Shown one piece after another: positions 6,731 through 10,656 of a DNA stretch of 10,656 bases. This stretch comes from Tepidimonas sp. (GTDB taxonomy: Bacteria; Pseudomonadota; Gammaproteobacteria; Burkholderiales; Burkholderiaceae_C). The notes under the pieces are model-generated. The model was not told where the DNA came from and searched no databases. It saw nothing but the letters and a program-made list of their open reading frames with translations. The stretch spans positions 1 through 10,656 of the forward strand of contig JANWZF010000156.1 in the NCBI GenBank assembly GCA_025054905.1. The letters run 5' to 3'. Each line of letters starts with the position of its first letter. Within the stretch, counting starts at the first letter, position 1. Made by a program: the position numbers and the translations under genes.

Positions 6731-9223
6731 ATGAACGATGCCCATGTGGAGCCGCCGGCGGCCCCGGCGGATGGCCCCCAGCCGCTGCCCGTGCAGGCCC
6801 TGCGCCTGCGTGTCGACCCTGCGGTGCTGGGGTTTGAGGAGACCTCCGAACTGGTGCACGAGCCGTTGCCGTGGATCGGGCAGGAGCGTGCGCAGACGGC
6901 CGCGCGGTTCGGCCTGGCGCTGGATCAGCCGCGCCACCACCTGTTCGTGCTGGGCGAAGTGGGCACCGGCCGCGCCACGCTGCTTCAGCAGGAAATGCGC
7001 GCCGTGGCGCAAAGCCGCCCGGTGCCGCCGGATCTGTGCTACCTGCACCACTTCGAAAACCCCCAGGCCCCGCGCGCCCTGCGGTTGCCGGCAGGCCAGG
7101 GGCGGGTGCTGCGCCAGCGCATGCAGGAGCTGGTGCGCACGCTGCAGGCCGACATCCCCAAGCGTCTGAGCGAGCCGAGCTTCAAGGCCGCGCTGTCGGC
7201 GCTGGAAAAAAATTACTCCGACCGCGAGGCCCAGGCCTACGCCGAGCTGGCGGCCTTTGCGCGCCAGCGGCACTTTGCCCTGCGGCGCGAAGGCGGCCAG
7301 CTCATCTTCACGCTGATCGACGAGCAGGGCGAGCCGCTGTCGGCCGAGGACCTGGCGGCGCTGGACGAGGCGCGCCGGCGCGCTTACGACGACGGCGAAC
7401 GCGAGCTGCGCGCCGAAATCCTGCGCTTTCTGGAGGTGACCGCGCCGCTGGAACGCGCGCTGCGCGAGGGCGTGCAGGCGCTGCGGCGGCAGGCCGTCAA
7501 GCCGTTGCTGGAGCGCGAGCTGGGCGCGGTGCGCCAGGCCCTGCGCAAGCAGTTCAAGGACGCGCGCAAGCTCAACCAGTGGCTCGACGGCATCGCGGCC
7601 GACGTGCTGGAGCATCTGGACCTGTTCGAGCCCGGCGAGGCTGAGGACGAAGCCGAGCGCCGCGAAGCGCTGGAGCGCTGCTTGCAGCGCTACCGCGTCA
7701 ACCTGGTGGTGGACAACGCCGACACCCAGGGCGCGCCGGTCATCGTCGAAAACAATCCGCTGTACCGGCCGCTGTTTGGCAGCATCGAATACCAGACCGA
7801 CAACGATGTGCTGGTCACCGACTTCAGCCGCATCCGCGCGGGCAGCCTGCTGCGCGCCCACGGCGGCTTTCTGATGCTGCACCTGCGCGACCTGGTGGCC
7901 GACGATCTCGTCTGGGAAAAGCTGCGCCGCTTCCTGCGCAGCGGCCGGCTGCAGATCGAGGAGCCGGGCACGATGTTTTCGGCGCTGGCCACCACCTCGC
8001 TGGAGCCCGAGGCCGTGGACGTGGATGTCAAGATCGTGCTGATCGGCACGCACGAGCAGTACTACGCGCTGCAGGAGGGCGACCCGGAGTTCGCACGCCA
8101 CTTCCGCATCAAGGTGGACTTTGCCGACAGCTTTCTGGCCAGCGTCGAGACCTGGCGCGCCACGGGGGTGTTCGTGGCGCACACGGCGGCGCGGCGGGGC
8201 CTGCCGCCGTTCAGCGCGGCGGCCGTGGCCTGCCTGATCGAAGACAGCCACCGCCAGGCCGAAGACCGCACGCGCCAAAGCGCGGTGTTTGCGCGCACCG
8301 AGACACTGGCCATCGAAGCGGCCCAGCACGCCGCAGCGCGCGGCGCCCGGCGGGTGGAGCGCACCGATGTGGAGCAAGCCATCGCGGCGCGCAACCGTCG
8401 CCATGATGGGCCCGATGAGCGCTTGCGCGCCGCCATTGCCGACGGCGACCGCGTCGTGCCGCTGCACGGCTGGCGCATCGGCCAGCTCAACGGCCTGTCG
8501 GTGCTGGACCTGGGCGACTATGCATTCGGTCTGCCCATGCGGGTGGCTGCCCGCACCGTGCCGGGCCACGAAGGGCTGCTCAACATCGAGCGCGAGGTGG
8601 GGTTTTCCGGCCCCATCCACGACAAGGCCGTGTTGATCCTGCACAGCTACCTGTCGGCGCTGCTGGCGCCGCTGGCGCCGCTGGCGCTCAGCGCCTCCAT
8701 CCTGTTCGAGCAAGAGTACGCCGGCGTGGAAGGCGACTCGGCCTCCTGCGCGGAATTTTTTGCGCTGCTGTCGGCCCTGGCGGGGGTGCCGCTGCGTCAA
8801 TCGATCGCTGTCACCGGCGCCATCAACCCCTTTGGTGAGGTTCTGCCCATTGGGGGCGTCAACGAAAAGATCGAGGGCTTCTACCGTGTCTGTGCTGCCG
8901 CCGGCCTGGATGGCACGCACGGGGTCATCATCCCGGCGCGCAACCGGCGCCATCTCGTGCTCGCCGACGACGTCTGCGACGCCGTCGAGCAGGGGCGCTT
9001 TCACATCTGGGCCATCGACCACGTGGCCGAAGGCATGACCCTGCTCAGCGGCCTGCCTTTCGGGCTGGACGACCAGCGCGCGGCCACCGCCCCGCTGGAC
9101 GCCGAGGGCCGGCCCGCCAACGCCCGCGGCGCGGTGCTGGCGCGCGCCGCCGACACCCTGCGCGCCTATCGCCGCGCCTGCCTGCGCGCCGGCAACCCGC
9201 GCGCGTGGCGGGGGCGGGGTTAA
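6731..9223 (+). CDS. Lon-like ATP-dependent protease (COG1067 / AAA_32 plus Lon_C type)
   Basis: Large (830-residue) cytosolic AAA+ serine protease of the Lon-related family that includes E. coli YcbZ and, I believe, P. aeruginosa AsrA. It lacks the N-terminal substrate-binding domain of classical Lon. The ATP-binding part begins near residue 50. The Walker A position reads GEVGTGRAT (75-83), with Arg81 replacing the usual lysine, as I recall is common in this family. A charged helical insertion follows at about 150-340. The Walker B position is FLMLHLRD (380-387), with His384 and no DE pair. DPEFARHFRIK (451 onward) precedes the lid region. The protease domain has the catalytic pair intact: Ser670 in EGDSAS and Lys713 in GGVNEKI, 43 residues apart, as in E. 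coli Lon (Ser679/Lys722). The ATG at 6731 gives the expected N-terminus. A role in protein quality control or stress is inferred from the family. Confidence 0.92.
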   Translation: MNDAHVEPPAAPADGPQPLPVQALRLRVDPAVLGFEETSELVHEPLPWIGQERAQTAARFGLALDQPRHHLFVLGEVGTGRATLLQQEMRAVAQSRPVPPDLCYLHHFENPQAPRALRLPAGQGRVLRQRMQELVRTLQADIPKRLSEPSFKAALSALEKNYSDREAQAYAELAAFARQRHFALRREGGQLIFTLIDEQGEPLSAEDLAALDEARRRAYDDGERELRAEILRFLEVTAPLERALREGVQALRRQAVKPLLERELGAVRQALRKQFKDARKLNQWLDGIAADVLEHLDLFEPGEAEDEAERREALERCLQRYRVNLVVDNADTQGAPVIVENNPLYRPLFGSIEYQTDNDVLVTDFSRIRAGSLLRAHGGFLMLHLRDLVADDLVWEKLRRFLRSGRLQIEEPGTMFSALATTSLEPEAVDVDVKIVLIGTHEQYYALQEGDPEFARHFRIKVDFADSFLASVETWRATGVFVAHTAARRGLPPFSAAAVACLIEDSHRQAEDRTRQSAVFARTETLAIEAAQHAAARGARRVERTDVEQAIAARNRRHDGPDERLRAAIADGDRVVPLHGWRIGQLNGLSVLDLGDYAFGLPMRVAARTVPGHEGLLNIEREVGFSGPIHDKAVLILHSYLSALLAPLAPLALSASILFEQEYAGVEGDSASCAEFFALLSALAGVPLRQSIAVTGAINPFGEVLPIGGVNEKIEGFYRVCAAAGLDGTHGVIIPARNRRHLVLADDVCDAVEQGRFHIWAIDHVAEGMTLLSGLPFGLDDQRAATAPLDAEGRPANARGAVLARAADTLRAYRRACLRAGNPRAWRGRG
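8663..8687 (+). repeat. 9-bp tandem repeat inside the Lon-like gene
   Basis: Two perfect copies of CTGGCGCCG (8663-8671, 8672-8680) followed by a partial third (CTGGCG). They encode the Leu-Ala-Pro repeat in LLAPLAPLALS, just before the strand that leads to the catalytic serine. The repeat keeps the reading frame and looks like simple slippage within a GC-rich gene. Confidence 0.6.
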
Positions 9224-9248
9224 GAGAAGATGGCGGAACGACAGGCCT

Positions 9249-10397
9249 TCAAATCCACCCCTTGGCGCGCAAAGTTTGCGTGACCATGTCACCCATCAGG
9301 GCGTTGGTGCGGGGCGTACCGTGGAAATTATCGGAAAACACATACACGTTCCACCAAGCACCGCTAGCGCCGGCAGGCGGCTGGGCAGCCAGTGCCGTTT
9401 CGGTGCAAGTGGCAATCGTATAAGTGGGTAACCCTTGTGCGTCGGTGCCAGTGGCGGGGCAGGCTGGGGTGGTGGTGTTGGTCAGGCCATACGCGCCAGG
9501 GTTGTTCAGCCACTGGTCGAACGCGGTTCGGAAGTCCACCAAGGCCACGCGTCCATCACCCGCCCAACGTTGGGCAAGACGTTGATTGAAGGCATCCACC
9601 CAGCCGCGCACCATCGCCGTGATCTGCCCTGCGGCCGAAGCCCCTGCTTGTCCTCCGCCTGCGGCAGCCGCCACGGCAGCCAGCACGGCTGTGAAGCGAG
9701 GGGTACGTGTGATGTCGGGGGCGTTGAGGATGACCACCCGTCGAGCTCCTCGATTCAGGGCTTCACTGTTGAGCGTGTCACTGAGTCGATCGGCGAGGGC
9801 CACCATGTAGGCCCCGCCCGCTTGGGCCAAGCCATTGGCTCCACCCGCCGCTGCGCTGGCCACCTGTTGGGGCGGCAGCAGCTCGCCCAGCAGTGCCGTG
9901 TAGGCTGCAGCGCCATCCGTGTTGATCGACAGATAGCTGGACAGCAGATCGGCCAGATCATTGCCACCACCGTCTACGAGCAGAATGTCTCGTCCGTCAT
10001 AGCCCGCTACGCCGAGTTGGCGCAGCTGTTGCAGGACCGAGTAGGGCGAGCCGTCGGCTGTCGTACCACGAGGATTGATGCGGGCGCCGCCCACCGCGTA
10101 GCTGGTGCAGCTGGCAGCATTGGGATCGAGGGCGACCTCACCCGAGCTCGGATTGCCACGGTAGCGTGGGCACAGAGGGGCGACTTCGGCGGCGTCGGCC
10201 ACCACGTCGGTCCAGATCCGGGTGGAAGCCCGCGACGAGCCCTGCACTGTGAATTTAAACCCGAAGGTGCCTGCGTCGGCGAGGCTATCCCCCGCCACTT
10301 TGACTGCGGTGACGTCTGGGCCCCCTCCTCCGAGGCAGCCTGCAAGGGCGAGAACGGTGGTAAGGGCGATCCAGCGAAGTCGATGGCGAGGCAGCAT
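9249..10397 (-). CDS. SGNH/GDSL-type esterase lipoprotein
   Basis: Exported 382-residue hydrolase, probably anchored as a lipoprotein. The N-terminus has a basic start (RHRLR), a hydrophobic stretch and the lipobox LAGC with the lipidated Cys at residue 21. The catalytic blocks are in order: VAGDSLADAG (nucleophile Ser38), SYAVGGAR (99-106, oxyanion glycine), GGND (144-147), and SDNFHGT (355-361) supplying Asp356 and His359. This matches the COG3240-like esterase/phospholipase group; the substrate is unknown. Four further cysteines (76, 97 and two near residues 315-333) could form two disulfides outside the cytoplasm. An alanine/glycine-rich low-complexity stretch lies around residues 230-260. 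The start is supported by AGGAG at 10404-10408, 6 nt upstream. Two sampled 60-bp lines are 53% and 57% G+C, far below neighbouring genes, so recent acquisition or different constraint is possible. Confidence 0.93.
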   Translation of the reverse strand: MLPRHRLRWIALTTVLALAGCLGGGGPDVTAVKVAGDSLADAGTFGFKFTVQGSSRASTRIWTDVVADAAEVAPLCPRYRGNPSSGEVALDPNAASCTSYAVGGARINPRGTTADGSPYSVLQQLRQLGVAGYDGRDILLVDGGGNDLADLLSSYLSINTDGAAAYTALLGELLPPQQVASAAAGGANGLAQAGGAYMVALADRLSDTLNSEALNRGARRVVILNAPDITRTPRFTAVLAAVAAAAGGGQAGASAAGQITAMVRGWVDAFNQRLAQRWAGDGRVALVDFRTAFDQWLNNPGAYGLTNTTTPACPATGTDAQGLPTYTIATCTETALAAQPPAGASGAWWNVYVFSDNFHGTPRTNALMGDMVTQTLRAKGWI

Positions 10398-10403
10398 GGG
10401 CGT

Positions 10404-10408
10404 CTCCT
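10404..10408 (-). promoter_or_regulatory. Shine-Dalgarno sequence of the esterase gene
   Basis: AGGAG on the minus strand within TTTAGGAGACG, 6 nt before the ATG at 10397. It is the clearest ribosome-binding site among the operon-leading genes here and contrasts with the SD-less starts of the chemoreceptor, thiL, UPF0149 and protease genes. The 114-bp gap up to pepP shows no convincing promoter hexamer pair by eye. Confidence 0.7.
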
Positions 10409-10511
10409 AAAAAAGTGGCTTCTTGACGATAGCTGCGCTGTTGACGGCAACGCCCTCGGGTTTATCCTCAGCGTTGGTCGCCCGCACGACACTTGAGCGT
10501 GTTCTGGATGC

Positions 10512-10656
10512 TCATCCCCGCATCAGGGCCTCGATGTCGTCGGCGCGCACGGGCACCTCGCGGGTGAGGAGTTCGCAGCCCGTGGCGGTGACGACGGCGT
10601 CGTCTTCGATGCGGATGCCGATGTTCCAGAACGCGCGGGGCACATCGTCGGCGGGG
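10512..10656 (-). CDS. pepP: Xaa-Pro aminopeptidase, C-terminal fragment (5' part outside window)
   Basis: Only the last 47 codons and the stop are visible. The peptide contains FWNIGIRIEDD and ends in VRADDIEALMRG, which matches the C-terminus of M24B aminopeptidase P. The glutamate in GIRIED corresponds to the last metal ligand of the family (Glu406 in E. coli PepP). The enzyme is a cytosolic, dinuclear-metal peptidase that removes an N-terminal residue preceding proline. The fragment is in frame to the window edge, so the gene is merely cut by the window, not evidently broken. It is on the same strand as, and upstream of, the esterase gene, with a 114-bp gap. Confidence 0.85.
   Translation of the reverse strand, partial: PADDVPRAFWNIGIRIEDDAVVTATGCELLTREVPVRADDIEALMRG

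Noticed and set aside
6638..9292. 884-codon open frame on the minus strand, antisense to the whole protease gene.
   Set aside because: It is longer than the real gene but its translation is His/Gln/Arg/Gly-rich without domains. Its openness follows from G/C third positions of the sense gene; the plus-strand protein has clear Lon motifs.
9435..10496. 353-codon plus-strand frame antisense to the esterase gene.
   Set aside because: No motif, and the minus strand has a lipobox, all SGNH blocks and a Shine-Dalgarno sequence.
10398..10511. CAACGC/GCGTTG inverted repeat with an 18-base loop between pepP and the esterase gene.
   Set aside because: Short arms, a long loop and no U-run; not a credible terminator, and too weak to call an operator.

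Overview
The window is a GC-rich chromosomal stretch, well over 70% G+C in the lines I counted. It is densely packed with short intergenic gaps and most probably comes from a betaproteobacterium of the order Burkholderiales (Comamonadaceae or a close relative). That placement rests on base composition, on protein family resemblance and on the thiL / pgpA / pncC gene set. It is inference, not a database result. I see no mobile element, phage gene, CRISPR array, tRNA or rRNA, so this looks like ordinary core chromosome with a few less ordinary genes.

Layout. Positions 1-1969 (minus) hold most of a methyl-accepting chemotaxis protein whose C-terminus runs off the left edge. Positions 2131-2811 (minus) hold ribulose-phosphate 3-epimerase (rpe). 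A short divergent region at 2812-2958 contains a 17-bp palindrome and separates rpe from a tight plus-strand operon: thiL (2959-3981), a NUDIX hydrolase with an interrupted Nudix box (3986-4780), pgpA (4777-5325) and pncC (5322-5834). The last two junctions are ATGA start/stop overlaps. A minus-strand UPF0149/SEC-C protein (5856-6674) converges on pncC and is transcribed divergently from a large Lon-like ATP-dependent protease (6731-9223). A lipoprotein of the SGNH/GDSL esterase class (9249-10397, minus) converges on the protease gene. The last 47 codons of pepP (Xaa-Pro aminopeptidase) enter from the right edge (10512-10656, minus).

Functionally the core operon joins thiamine diphosphate synthesis (ThiL), phosphatidylglycerol synthesis (PgpA) and nucleotide/cofactor clean-up (NUDIX, PncC). 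Rpe belongs to the pentose phosphate and Calvin cycles. The rest is sensory (the chemoreceptor), proteolytic (Lon-like protease, PepP) or exported (the esterase).

I did not find a convincing undescribed system. The points most worth a second look are: -10-like hexamers ending 6-7 nt before the ATG of several genes that lack a Shine-Dalgarno sequence, which suggests leaderless transcripts; the palindrome between rpe and thiL; the divergent ATPase motifs of the Lon-like protease; and the clearly lower G+C of the esterase gene.
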